Source of the DNA: CALKXV01 sp964632495
Lineage (GTDB): Bacteria > Pseudomonadota > Alphaproteobacteria > Rhodobacterales > Rhodobacteraceae
Length of the DNA stretch: 64,000 nt
Reading direction: 5' to 3'
Assembly: GCA_964632495.1 (NCBI GenBank)
Contig: CAZWDS010000006.1
Span: 12,541 to 76,540 of the forward strand
Part shown: positions 9,216 to 17,304 of the stretch, piece after piece
Numbering within the stretch: position 1 is the stretch's first letter
Layout: each line of letters opens with the position of its first letter
Position numbers and translations under genes: made by a program
The notes under the pieces: model-generated
Database searches by the model: none
The model's input: the letters and a program-made list of their open reading frames with translations, nothing else
Told to the model about the DNA's origin: nothing

Positions 9216-9254
9216 GACGCTTTGGCGAAAGGTCCGATTTTCGCTGACCAAAGC

Positions 9255-10460
9255 CTATGTCACAGGCACGCCGACCCCGCCCATGATATCATCAAGGTTG
9301 GGATGATCGCGGCCGTCCAAGTTTACAGTCTGATCGACATCGAAAATATAGCTGCCCAACCGACGGCCTTTTTCAAGGGCACGCTGCGACGGGGGAACGC
9401 GTTCTTCTGAATAGGCGGCCAACGCCTGCGCAACGGGCGCCTGAGACAGATGCCGAGCCAAGGCCAATGCGTCTTCAGCGGCTTTCGTCACTCCCATCCC
9501 AACATGAGGACGCACACCGCACGCGGCATCCCCCGAAATTGCGACGCGGCCTTTCGCGAAAACCGGGCTGCAATGATCGTAGATCGGCGTGAAAAAAGGG
9601 CTGCCAGAGCGGCGGATGATCTCGACAAAATCTTTTGGCAATCGCCGTACCGCATCGGCCTCCATATGCGACCGCACGTTGTCACGCACCAACGGAGGCG
9701 GGATCGAGACCGGATGATAATTGCCATCAACGTCCGTCAGCATATCGCGTAATTCCTCTTCCGAAACAGCGCTGTACCAGACGAAGTTGTACTGACGGTG
9801 CCCGGGTCGCAGATCGTTGTTCGGCCCTGCGATTGGATAGGCCACGATCTGCGTTCCGTTTGGTGCAAAAAACCCAAACTCTGCGAACAGTCGCGCGTGG
9901 ATCTCGGGCGGAAAGGATGCTTCGGGTGCCACGGCGCGCCACACCACATAGCCGGCAAACTCGGGTTTGACCTCAGGCTGCATCTGCGCCCGAATAGCCG
10001 AGCGAAAACCATCGGACCCAATCAACACATCTGCTTCTTCACGGGTGCCATCTGCGAATTCGGCCACGACACTTTGCTGGGTTTCGGTATAGCCAACCAC
10101 CGAACGGCCTGTATGGTAAGTGCCTTCCGGCATCAAGACCCGAAGCAACGTGTGAATCCTGTCCCAAGATGTAACGATCTGAGGGTACGGCAAACGCTTG
10201 ACGACGTTGCTGTCGATATCGAAGGCGACACGGCCCGCGACTTCAACGCCCAGATCTTCGGTTGTTGCGCCGACCTCATAGAAAGCATCCAACAAGGCTT
10301 GGTGGGTGACAATCCCTGCCCCACGTCCGGCAAGCTCGACGTTGACACGTTCGCAAACGCTGACCTCCCAGCCCGCTTTCCGCAACGCCGCCGCCGCAAA
10401 CAAACCGCCGATAGAACCGCCTGCAATGAGGGCTTTGCCGGTCTTGTTTTGAATGCGCAT
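9255..10460 (-). CDS. FAD-dependent aromatic monooxygenase (2,6-dihydroxypyridine hydroxylase-like)
   Basis: The 401-residue protein is a class A flavoprotein hydroxylase. It has the Rossmann motif 'GGSIGGLFAAAALRKAGW', an 'IGSDGFRSAIR' segment (DG motif) and 'GRVAISGDAACG' (GD motif binding FAD ribityl). Segments such as 'GYVVWRAV', 'VAYPIAG', 'YNFVWY' and 'LTDVDG' recall 2,6-dihydroxypyridine 3-hydroxylase of nicotine degraders more than salicylate hydroxylase; this comparison is from memory. It would use NAD(P)H and O2 to hydroxylate an activated ring. ATG at 10458-10460 is preferred; an in-frame GTG at 10475 is possible. Confidence 0.88.
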   Translation of the reverse strand: MRIQNKTGKALIAGGSIGGLFAAAALRKAGWEVSVCERVNVELAGRGAGIVTHQALLDAFYEVGATTEDLGVEVAGRVAFDIDSNVVKRLPYPQIVTSWDRIHTLLRVLMPEGTYHTGRSVVGYTETQQSVVAEFADGTREEADVLIGSDGFRSAIRAQMQPEVKPEFAGYVVWRAVAPEASFPPEIHARLFAEFGFFAPNGTQIVAYPIAGPNNDLRPGHRQYNFVWYSAVSEEELRDMLTDVDGNYHPVSIPPPLVRDNVRSHMEADAVRRLPKDFVEIIRRSGSPFFTPIYDHCSPVFAKGRVAISGDAACGVRPHVGMGVTKAAEDALALARHLSQAPVAQALAAYSEERVPPSQRALEKGRRLGSYIFDVDQTVNLDGRDHPNLDDIMGGVGVPVT

Positions 10461-10480
10461 GGCGTGTCTTTTCACATCTA

Positions 10481-10498
10481 ATTTATCACTCTATAAAT
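10481..10498. promoter_or_regulatory. Candidate operator, motif 1 copy D (perfect palindrome)
   Basis: ATTTAT-CACTCT-ATAAAT is a perfect inverted repeat centred in the 61-base divergent region between the monooxygenase and cupin genes. It is 20 to 24 bases from each start, so binding would block both core promoters or ribosome sites. Confidence 0.62.
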
Positions 10499-10521
10499 AA
10501 GATATAGCGGAAGGGAAAAAC

Positions 10522-10926
10522 ATGGCAATGACCGACACGTCGACGGATGCCTTTAACGGCCCCCATTGGAACGAAGACCTGCGCCAGGAATTGGCCGCTG
10601 CATCAACAAACGGTCAGGTTGGGTCGCGGATTGTCAGCGAAGACGGTCGTGTCCGGGTTTGGCTGATCGAAATGCAACCGGGTGATCGGCTGGGGTTTCA
10701 TACCCATGTGCTGGACTATTTCTGGACCGCAACCACCGCGGGGCGCGCGCGATCCCGCTATGCGGACGGTCACGTGGCCGAAACTGATTACGAGGCAGGG
10801 ACCACCCGACATTTCACGTTCGCCAAAGGGGAAAGCATGACCCACGATCTGGAAAACATCGGCGAAACCGTTTTGTGCTTCACGACGGTCGAATTTCTGG
10901 ACGGCGCCAATGCTCCATTGACCTGA
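10522..10926 (+). CDS. Small cupin-domain protein
   Basis: The 134-residue protein is a single small beta-barrel cupin. Residues 44-60 contain 'PGDRLGFHTHVLDYFW', matching the first cupin motif with two His ligands, and a 'GESMTHDLENIGE' segment fits the second motif. It is divergent from the FAD monooxygenase across a motif 1 operator and so probably belongs to the same pathway. It could be an isomerase, a dioxygenase or a non-enzymatic sensor; the sequence does not decide. Confidence 0.78.
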   Translation: MAMTDTSTDAFNGPHWNEDLRQELAAASTNGQVGSRIVSEDGRVRVWLIEMQPGDRLGFHTHVLDYFWTATTAGRARSRYADGHVAETDYEAGTTRHFTFAKGESMTHDLENIGETVLCFTTVEFLDGANAPLT

Positions 10927-10950
10927 TCGTGACAGCGACGACGTCGGCCC

Positions 10951-11337
10951 TTAAGACACATCCACAGATTGTTCCGCGAAACGGACCGTCATGGTCAACC
11001 CACCTTCGTTGACCAGCCACTTTCGGATCGAATAACTGCGCGCGCCCGATAGGTGCATGGGATCATTTGCGACCAGGGCCTTAGCCTCGTCGAATGACGC
11101 GGCGCGGTACACCATCTGCCCCGCACCTTCCATCATCTCACCGCTTTCGTCCGACAAAGGCCCCGCCATCACCAACTGGCCCGCCGCTTCCAATTTCGCT
11201 TGATAAGCCAAATGATCTGCCAGATTCGCTTTTACCGTCTCTGGAGGTGCCGCAGGCGTCGATTGCGCCACATATAGCTCCAGCGCCAAGGCACCGCGTG
11301 CTTTTGCATCTGTTTTATAGTCATCCCAAGCTGGCAT
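10951..11337 (-). CDS. YciI family protein
   Basis: The 128-residue protein has a ferredoxin-like YciI domain: 'HLAYQAKLEAAGQLVMAGPL', followed by 'YRAASFDEAKALVANDPMHLSG' and a terminal strand 'YSIRKWLVNEGG'. Related proteins are dehalogenase or muconolactone-isomerase-like, and the His at about residue 43 with the 'DPM' loop forms the usual active-site cleft. In this context a muconolactone or lactone isomerisation step is plausible but unproven. It is divergent from the FAH hydrolase gene, with motif 2 site 1 between them. Confidence 0.8.
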   Translation of the reverse strand: MPAWDDYKTDAKARGALALELYVAQSTPAAPPETVKANLADHLAYQAKLEAAGQLVMAGPLSDESGEMMEGAGQMVYRAASFDEAKALVANDPMHLSGARSYSIRKWLVNEGGLTMTVRFAEQSVDVS

Positions 11338-11353
11338 TTTTCGGCCCCTTCAG

Positions 11354-11370
11354 AAAAAATCGATTTTATT
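11354..11370. promoter_or_regulatory. Candidate operator, motif 2 site 1 (ATCGAT core)
   Basis: An A run, then ATCGAT (11359-11364), then a T-rich run lie between the divergent YciI and FAH genes. The same arrangement occurs at 18009 beside the GntR gene, at 31470 and at 35693. Confidence 0.5.
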
Positions 11371-11425
11371 TGACTTGGCAAAGTTTTATCGCCAAATTCT
11401 ATATGGAACAAGAAGGAAGATCAGC

Positions 11426-12304
11426 ATGCGTTTTCTGGTTGGCACCCGTGGCGGTGCAAACAGTGTTTTTGCAATCAATGAAAACGAGGCGTTTGATCTA
11501 AGCGCTGCCTTGCCAAACGTGGGGCAAGATTTGGCAGCACTGGCAGCCGATCCGGGCTTGATCGAACAGGCCAAGGCCGCAACGGGCCCGACGATCCCCG
11601 TCGCCGATATCACGCCTGCCCTTCCCATTGAAAACCCACCGACGATCATTTGTCTGGGTCTAAACTATACAGATCACATCAAAGAGGGCGGCTACGACAT
11701 CCCGGATTATCCGGCGTTGTTCATGCGCGGCCGGAATTCGATCATGGCCGCTGGTGCACCCTTGGTGCGTCCAACCTGTTCTGAGAAACTGGATTACGAA
11801 GCCGAACTGATGGTGATCATCGGCAAAGGCGGACGGCATATTTCAGAAGCTGACGCGCTGAACCACGTCTTTGGCTACACCGTTTTCAATGACGGATCAG
11901 TGCGCGACTATCAGCGCAAGACCCATCAATGGACACCCGGCAAGAACTTCGACGACACAGGCGCGATTGGCCCGTTCGTGGTCACACCCGATGAGGTGCC
12001 CGAAGGGGCCGGAGGCCTTAAGATCGAAAGCCGTGTGGGTGATGAGATTTTGCAAAGCTCGAACACCGGCAATATGATCTGGCCCGCTGCGAAGGCGATC
12101 TCGATCATTTCGGGTTACACAACCCTACAACCCGGTGATCACATCGCGCTTGGCACCCCACCCGGTGTGGGCCATGCGAAAAAGCCGAACCCACGGTGGC
12201 TGAAGCCGGGCGAGGTGATCGACATCGAAATCGAAGGCATCGGTATTTGTTCGAACCCGATTGTGGATGAGGCCGACATGGCCGCAAAAACGGCGGCCGA
12301 GTGA
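11426..12304 (+). CDS. Fumarylacetoacetate hydrolase (FAH) family protein
   Basis: The 292-residue protein has an N-terminal lid and a C-terminal FAH domain. The signature 'IICLGLNYTDHIKEGG' is near residue 75, the acidic metal ligands are in 'DYEAELMVIIGKGG' and 'FNDGSVRDYQ', and the catalytic loop is in 'WTPGKNFDDTGAIGP'. Such enzymes hydrolyse C-C bonds of acylpyruvates or tautomerise or decarboxylate meta-cleavage products. ATG at 11426 is chosen because AGAAGGAAGA precedes it; an in-frame start at 11375 lacks a site. It begins a rightward operon that runs to the dioxygenase at 17304. Confidence 0.92.
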   Translation: MRFLVGTRGGANSVFAINENEAFDLSAALPNVGQDLAALAADPGLIEQAKAATGPTIPVADITPALPIENPPTIICLGLNYTDHIKEGGYDIPDYPALFMRGRNSIMAAGAPLVRPTCSEKLDYEAELMVIIGKGGRHISEADALNHVFGYTVFNDGSVRDYQRKTHQWTPGKNFDDTGAIGPFVVTPDEVPEGAGGLKIESRVGDEILQSSNTGNMIWPAAKAISIISGYTTLQPGDHIALGTPPGVGHAKKPNPRWLKPGEVIDIEIEGIGICSNPIVDEADMAAKTAAE

Positions 12305-12951
12305 TGGACGGCGATGCGGCACGGGTAGACGCTCAAGAAGCAGTCCGCGCTTTGCGGGCCCGGATCGAACGTTTGGACGACGCTTCGATCGATCTGATCC
12401 TGCGAGATGCCCGGTCGCATTATGCCTGGACAGATCGCCCGGTCAGCGAAGACACCTTGCGCACCCTTTACGACATCACCATCAACGGGCCGACCAGCAT
12501 GAACACTTGCCCGGCTCGTTTTATCTTTGTGACCAGCGAGGCGGGCAAAGATCGACTGGCCAAGTCTTTGAAAGCAAAGAATATCGACAAGATGCGCGCG
12601 GCCCCTGTGACGGCGATCATCGCTTGGGATCCCTTGTACTGGCAGCGCTTGGACTTCTTGTTTCCGCACGAAGACAGAAAGCCCCTGTTCGACGGGCGCG
12701 AAGAGTATGCCGAGGAAACCGCCTTTCGCAACTCGACCTTGCAAGGTGCGTATTTCATGATCGCAGCCCGCGCCCTTGGATTGGATGTCGGCGCGATGTC
12801 CGGCTTTTCCAATGCAGAAGTGGACAAGGAATTCTTCGCCGAAAACGGTTGGAAATCGAACTTTCTGTGTAACCTCGGATACGCGGACGAATCCGCGCTA
12901 TTCCCAAAACTGCCACGCTTCGCCTTCGAAGACGTGTGCGAGATGATGTGA
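12304..12951 (+). CDS. Nitroreductase family protein (RutE/HadB type)
   Basis: The 215-residue protein matches the RutE/HadB branch of FMN nitroreductases: 'FTINGPTSMNTCPARF' (position about 60), the 'AEETAFRNSTLQGAYFMIAARALGLDVGAMSGF' core and a 'NLGYAD' finish near the C-terminus. RutE reduces malonic semialdehyde to 3-hydroxypropionate in pyrimidine ring catabolism. The ATG overlaps the FAH stop by one base (TGATG), implying coupled translation. It may reduce a semialdehyde or enal arising from ring cleavage, or feed flavin to the LLM monooxygenase; either is inference. Confidence 0.85.
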   Translation: MDGDAARVDAQEAVRALRARIERLDDASIDLILRDARSHYAWTDRPVSEDTLRTLYDITINGPTSMNTCPARFIFVTSEAGKDRLAKSLKAKNIDKMRAAPVTAIIAWDPLYWQRLDFLFPHEDRKPLFDGREEYAEETAFRNSTLQGAYFMIAARALGLDVGAMSGFSNAEVDKEFFAENGWKSNFLCNLGYADESALFPKLPRFAFEDVCEMM

Positions 12952-12956
12952 GCACC

Positions 12957-13412
12957 ATGGCAATCAGACAAAAAACCACCATCACCATCAAACTATCCGG
13001 CAAAGGCACCAGCCATTCGCGCAGTGAAACATCCGTGCGCGATCTGGTCAGCATCGTGGATGAACCGATTGAACGCGGCGGCACAAACGAGGGCATCTCG
13101 CCTACAGAAATGACCTTCGCGTCCTTGATCGGTTGCACCAATGTGATCGGCAACAAATGCGCCGAGAAGCTGGGCGTCGACATTGGCCATCTGGCGTTTG
13201 ATATGGAGGTCGATTTCGACCGGCGCGGCGTCTTGCTGATGGAAGAAGTTGATGTGCCTTTCAAAGCCATTCGACTGTCCGTTGCCGCCGACGGCCCGGC
13301 CAGCGCCGAAGATATTCAGCGCGTGGCGGATGAGACTGAAAAATACTGCGCGATCTCGAAAATGATCGCAAATTCAGGAACCGATCTGACGGTGACTTGG
13401 ATGAAAGCTTAA
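12957..13412 (+). CDS. OsmC family protein
   Basis: The 151-residue protein has the OsmC/YhfA fold with the two redox cysteines in the expected places: 'LIGCTNVIGNKCAEKLG' near residue 60 and 'DETEKYCAIS' near residue 131. OsmC proteins detoxify organic hydroperoxides. The start at 12957 follows the nitroreductase stop by five bases; an upstream in-frame ATG at 12936 would overlap it. With the peroxiredoxin at 8668 it makes two peroxide-handling genes in the island. Confidence 0.88.
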   Translation: MAIRQKTTITIKLSGKGTSHSRSETSVRDLVSIVDEPIERGGTNEGISPTEMTFASLIGCTNVIGNKCAEKLGVDIGHLAFDMEVDFDRRGVLLMEEVDVPFKAIRLSVAADGPASAEDIQRVADETEKYCAISKMIANSGTDLTVTWMKA

Positions 13413-13442
13413 CGACAAAAGACTGATAATAGGGAGGAAAAT

Positions 13443-14528
13443 ATGAAGCACTGGACAAAAAGATTGGTGTTAGGGGCCACGCTGGCAACCCTGACGGCAG
13501 TACCGACATTTGCCGCCGAAACCATCAAAGCGGTTGTGATCGACGGCTATCCGGCACGCGCACTTTGGGTCAAGGAATTCACCGAGTTCTTCATTCCCGA
13601 GGTCGACAAGCGCTTGGCCGCGACCGGCAACTACGAAATGGACTGGCAGGAAAGCTATGGCGGGTCCATCGTCAAGCCGAAGGGCGTGTTGGAAGGCGTC
13701 AAGCTGGGTCTGGGCGACATCGGCATCGTTACAACGATCTTCCACAACTCGAAATTGCCAAGCCAGGCTATCTCGGCTGCAACGCCGTTTATCTCAGCCG
13801 ATTCCCGTGCTGTGGCCAAGGCCGTGGATGAAATCGCCAAGGAATTCCCTGCGATGCAGGCCGAGTTTGAGGCTCAGAACCAAGTCTATCTGGCAACTGG
13901 CGTTGTCTTAGATACTTATCAGGTGTTCTCGAAGAACCCGGTTAACACTTTGGCCGACTTGGAAGGTGCCAAGGTTGCCGGGGCGGGTATGAACCTGCGC
14001 TATCTGGAAGGCATCAAGGATGCAGCCGGGGTGCGCGGTGGCCTGACCGATTTCTACAACATGCTTCAGACCGGACTGGTGGATCACGCCATGCTGTGGC
14101 CCGAAGCCGCCAAGACCTTCAAGATCGCCGAAGTCGCGCCTTACATGCTGCGCGCGGATCTGGGCGCTGTGAACTCGAAGACGATCACGGTGAACAAGGA
14201 CTATTGGGATGGTCTTCCCGATGAGGTGAAAGGCGTTCTTCAAGAGGTCGCCGTTGCCTATCGTGACCACGTCGCAGGCATTGCCATGGACCGCGCCGAA
14301 GCCAGCCGTCAGGCCTATGTCGAAGCGGGTGGCACCATCGTGAAACTTGACGCAGCCGAACGCGCTGCCTGGGCTACCGCGATGCCAAACATTGCGGCTG
14401 AATGGGCCGCTGGACTGGACGCAGAAGGCCAGCCAGGCACAGACATGCTGAACGCTTATGTCGGCAAGTTGAAGGATGCTGGTTTCACTCCGGTCCGCGA
14501 TTGGGCCGCCGAAGCCGCCACGAACTAA
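13443..14528 (+). CDS. dctP: TRAP transporter substrate-binding protein DctP (second system)
   Basis: The 361-residue protein begins with a signal peptide ending 'TFA-AE' near residue 24. The mature part has the DctP fold with 'FFIPEVDKRLAATG', 'ESYGGSIVKPKGVLEG', 'GLGDIG' and 'LADLEGAKVAGAGMNLR'. The spacing and motifs parallel those of the binding protein at 3751, indicating paralogy within one island. A GGGAGG ribosome site precedes the ATG. It is followed directly by its own small and large permeases. Confidence 0.94.
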   Translation: MKHWTKRLVLGATLATLTAVPTFAAETIKAVVIDGYPARALWVKEFTEFFIPEVDKRLAATGNYEMDWQESYGGSIVKPKGVLEGVKLGLGDIGIVTTIFHNSKLPSQAISAATPFISADSRAVAKAVDEIAKEFPAMQAEFEAQNQVYLATGVVLDTYQVFSKNPVNTLADLEGAKVAGAGMNLRYLEGIKDAAGVRGGLTDFYNMLQTGLVDHAMLWPEAAKTFKIAEVAPYMLRADLGAVNSKTITVNKDYWDGLPDEVKGVLQEVAVAYRDHVAGIAMDRAEASRQAYVEAGGTIVKLDAAERAAWATAMPNIAAEWAAGLDAEGQPGTDMLNAYVGKLKDAGFTPVRDWAAEAATN

Positions 14529-14546
14529 GCGGTCGGACTGAACAAC

Positions 14547-15116
14547 GTGTTCCGAACGTTTGAAAAAATTGCCAGCGGCGTTGCACAAGCCGCAAACGCC
14601 GCTGGCACCCTTGTTGTGGTCTTGCTGATCGCCGTCGTGAACTACGACATCGTGGCGCGGGGTATTTTCAACAAACCCTTTCTAGGCGCGGTCGAAGTTG
14701 TCCAATTCTCGATGGTGCTGATCGTTTTCCTGCAATTGCCAGATGTGATCCGCGTGGGCCGCCTGACCCGGTCAGATGGATTTCTGATGCTTGTCAGCCG
14801 CCGGAACTTTGGCACCGGGCGCTTTCTTTCGCGGCTGATTGATCTGGTCAGCGCCACCTTCATGGCCATCGTCGCATGGGCCATCTGGCCCGAGTTCCTA
14901 GATATGTGGGAAACCAAAGATTACTTCGGCGTGCCGGGTGTTTTCACTGCTCCGTGGTGGCCGATCAAACTGGTGATTTTCCTAAGCGCCTGCCTCTGCA
15001 TCGTTCACTTTGCACTGCGCATCATAAAAGGCCCGACGCCGCCAACCAGCGACGACGGCCTTTCGGAAAAGTTCGGTGGAGACGGCTCTATCGAAGAAAA
15101 GGCGGGGACACCGTAA
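14547..15116 (+). CDS. dctQ: TRAP transporter small permease DctQ (second system)
   Basis: The 189-residue protein has four membrane segments and the DctQ pattern 'NYDIVARGIFNKPFLGAVE' then 'FLQLPDVIRVGRLTRSD'. The predicted start is GTG at 14547, with no strong ribosome site visible. The stop codon directly abuts the ATG of dctM. The C-terminal tail is acidic and soluble. Confidence 0.92.
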   Translation: MFRTFEKIASGVAQAANAAGTLVVVLLIAVVNYDIVARGIFNKPFLGAVEVVQFSMVLIVFLQLPDVIRVGRLTRSDGFLMLVSRRNFGTGRFLSRLIDLVSATFMAIVAWAIWPEFLDMWETKDYFGVPGVFTAPWWPIKLVIFLSACLCIVHFALRIIKGPTPPTSDDGLSEKFGGDGSIEEKAGTP

Positions 15117-16421
15117 ATGACACCCGTTGAAATTGGCGCGCTTTCGATCGGTGCGATCGTCTTTCTGATCTATATCGGCGTCTACATCCCCATTGCCCTT
15201 GGCGTCGTTAGCTTTGCGGCTATCTGGATCATGCGCGGCAATGTGGATCTGTCCTTCGCCCTGACGAAAATCGCCATTGGCGACAGCGCGATGGAGTACA
15301 CCTTTGCCACCATCCCCCTCTTCGTCTTTATGGGTTTAATCGTTTCAAAGGCGGGGCTTGGCGCGGACATCTATACCGTCATGAACCAAGGCTGTCGTCG
15401 CATCACGGGCGGCATCGGTATGGCCACGGTTGGGGCCAATGCGGTGTTCGCGGCTGTGACCGGATCCTCCATCGCCTCGGCCTCGGTCTTTTCCAAGATG
15501 TCGGTGCCTGCGATGCTAAGCCACGATTACAACCCGCGCTTTGCCGTGGGCGTTGTGGCGGGCAGTTCGGTTTTGGGCATGATCATTCCGCCCTCGGCGA
15601 TGCTGATCATCTATTCCTTTGTCGCCGAACAATCGGTGGGCGAAATGTTCTTGGCAGGCGTCATCCCCGGATTGCTGCTGGCCGCCGCCTATGTCGCAGC
15701 CATCTGGTTCATGGGCCGTTTCACGCCCGGCTTCGTCGGCGGAACCATCATCGAAGACGGCGACATGATGAGCTGGGGCGAAATCGCCAACAAGACCCTG
15801 CCTATCACGTTGCTCATTATCGTGGTGCTGGGTGGCATCTACACCGGCTGGACGACACCTGTTGAAGCCGGTGCCGCCGGGTCCCTTCTGGGCATCATCA
15901 TCGCCGCCGTCCGGGGGCGCATCAATCTGAAAAGCTTTTGGGAAACGGTTCTGGAAACCGGCCATATCACCGCCGCCTTGTTGTTCCTGATCACAGCCGC
16001 CTCGATGTACGCCCGGATGCTTGGCATCGCAGGTCTGCCGAACGCGCTCCAAACTGTGCTGGCCGAAAACAACCTTAGCTTCTTCTGGATCATGACGCTA
16101 CTGGTCGTCTTGATGCTGTTCCTTGGCACCATCCTTGATACCGCGTCGATCATCCTGATCGTCGTGCCGCTGTTCCTTGGCCTGATCGAAAGCATGGGGC
16201 TTAGCCTTGTGTGGTTTGGCATCGTCGCGGTCGTTGCAGCCGAGATCGGCTTGCTGACCCCGCCTCTGGGCCTCAGTTGTTTCGTCATCAAGGCCACGCT
16301 GGATGACGACCGGATCAAGCTGAAAGACGTCTTTCTGGGCGCTCTGCCCTTCGCCTTTGTCATGCTGCTGGTCCTGATCGTGTTGATCCGGTTCCCGATC
16401 CTTAGCCTCGCCCTGCTTTAA
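15117..16421 (+). CDS. dctM: TRAP transporter large permease DctM (second system)
   Basis: The 434-residue protein has about twelve membrane segments, with 'TFATIPLFVFMGLIVSKAG', 'VVAGSSVLGMIIPPSAM' and 'AEIGLLTPPLGL'. It completes the second DctPQM system. The ring-cleavage dioxygenase gene begins 13 bases after its stop with a GGAGA ribosome site, so transport and ring cleavage share a transcript. Confidence 0.95.
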   Translation: MTPVEIGALSIGAIVFLIYIGVYIPIALGVVSFAAIWIMRGNVDLSFALTKIAIGDSAMEYTFATIPLFVFMGLIVSKAGLGADIYTVMNQGCRRITGGIGMATVGANAVFAAVTGSSIASASVFSKMSVPAMLSHDYNPRFAVGVVAGSSVLGMIIPPSAMLIIYSFVAEQSVGEMFLAGVIPGLLLAAAYVAAIWFMGRFTPGFVGGTIIEDGDMMSWGEIANKTLPITLLIIVVLGGIYTGWTTPVEAGAAGSLLGIIIAAVRGRINLKSFWETVLETGHITAALLFLITAASMYARMLGIAGLPNALQTVLAENNLSFFWIMTLLVVLMLFLGTILDTASIILIVVPLFLGLIESMGLSLVWFGIVAVVAAEIGLLTPPLGLSCFVIKATLDDDRIKLKDVFLGALPFAFVMLLVLIVLIRFPILSLALL

Positions 16422-16434
16422 ACGGAGACATCCC

Positions 16435-17304
16435 ATGCGCAACGTCACCAAAGACAACATCACCGACGTGTTCATGGGTTACATCGGCGAAGAGGCCAAT
16501 CCGCGTCTGCGCGAGGTCATGGGATCGCTGGTCAAGCATCTGCACAGTTTCGCCAAAGAGGTGAACCTGACCCACGACGAATGGAACATCGGCCTAGAGT
16601 TTCTCGAGAAATCCGGCATGATGTGTGACGATGAGCGCCACGAATTTGTGCTGATGTCCGATGTTTTGGGGCTCAGCTCTCTGGTCGATCTGATCAACAC
16701 CAAACCGGGCGGCACATCTTCCAGCGTCTTGGGGCCATTCCACGTGATGGGCGCGCCTGATTTGCCGATCGGCGGTGATTTGCGCGGTGATTTTGATGCG
16801 CCGGTCCTGATCGCCGAGGGCATTGTGAAAGACACTGATGGCAACCCGATTTCGGGCGCGCTTGTTGATATCTGGCAGACGGCACCGAACGGGCTTTATG
16901 CCAGCCAAGACGAAAACCAAGGCACCTATTCGTTCCACGGCATCCAAACCACCGGGCCAGACGGGCGCTATGCGTTCACCAGCGTAAAGCCCGTGGAATA
17001 CGAGGTTCCAACCGATGGCCCGATTGGCGACTTCTTTGCCGCCTGTGGCCGCCATGCCTGGCGACCCTCGCATCTGCACTTCATCATCAAGGCCGACGGC
17101 TTTCGGTCGCTGGTGACCGAGGTCTTCCCCGAGGATGACCCCTATTTGGATCAGGATACTGTCTTTGGGGTCCGCGAAGATCTGGTGATGAAGTATCAGC
17201 ACATGCCCGCAGGCAGCTTTCCTGAAAGCGGCTTCGCCCTGTCCGGAAAAGTTCCTGATCCCTACCTGAAAGTGGAATTCGACCTGACGTTGGTGCGCGC
17301 CTAA
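16435..17304 (+). CDS. Intradiol ring-cleavage dioxygenase (hydroxyquinol/catechol 1,2-dioxygenase-like)
   Basis: The 289-residue protein has the N-terminal helical dimer domain (about 1-100) and the catalytic beta-sandwich (about 101-289) of cytoplasmic intradiol dioxygenases. All four non-heme Fe(III) ligands are visible: Tyr155 in 'NGLYASQD', Tyr189 in 'KPVEYEVP', and His213 and His215 in 'WRPSHLHF'. The length and N-terminal domain fit catechol or hydroxyquinol enzymes rather than protocatechuate dioxygenase. It opens a vicinal diol ring between the hydroxyls. It ends the rightward operon and overlaps the convergent GntR gene by four bases. Confidence 0.93.
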   Translation: MRNVTKDNITDVFMGYIGEEANPRLREVMGSLVKHLHSFAKEVNLTHDEWNIGLEFLEKSGMMCDDERHEFVLMSDVLGLSSLVDLINTKPGGTSSSVLGPFHVMGAPDLPIGGDLRGDFDAPVLIAEGIVKDTDGNPISGALVDIWQTAPNGLYASQDENQGTYSFHGIQTTGPDGRYAFTSVKPVEYEVPTDGPIGDFFAACGRHAWRPSHLHFIIKADGFRSLVTEVFPEDDPYLDQDTVFGVREDLVMKYQHMPAGSFPESGFALSGKVPDPYLKVEFDLTLVRA

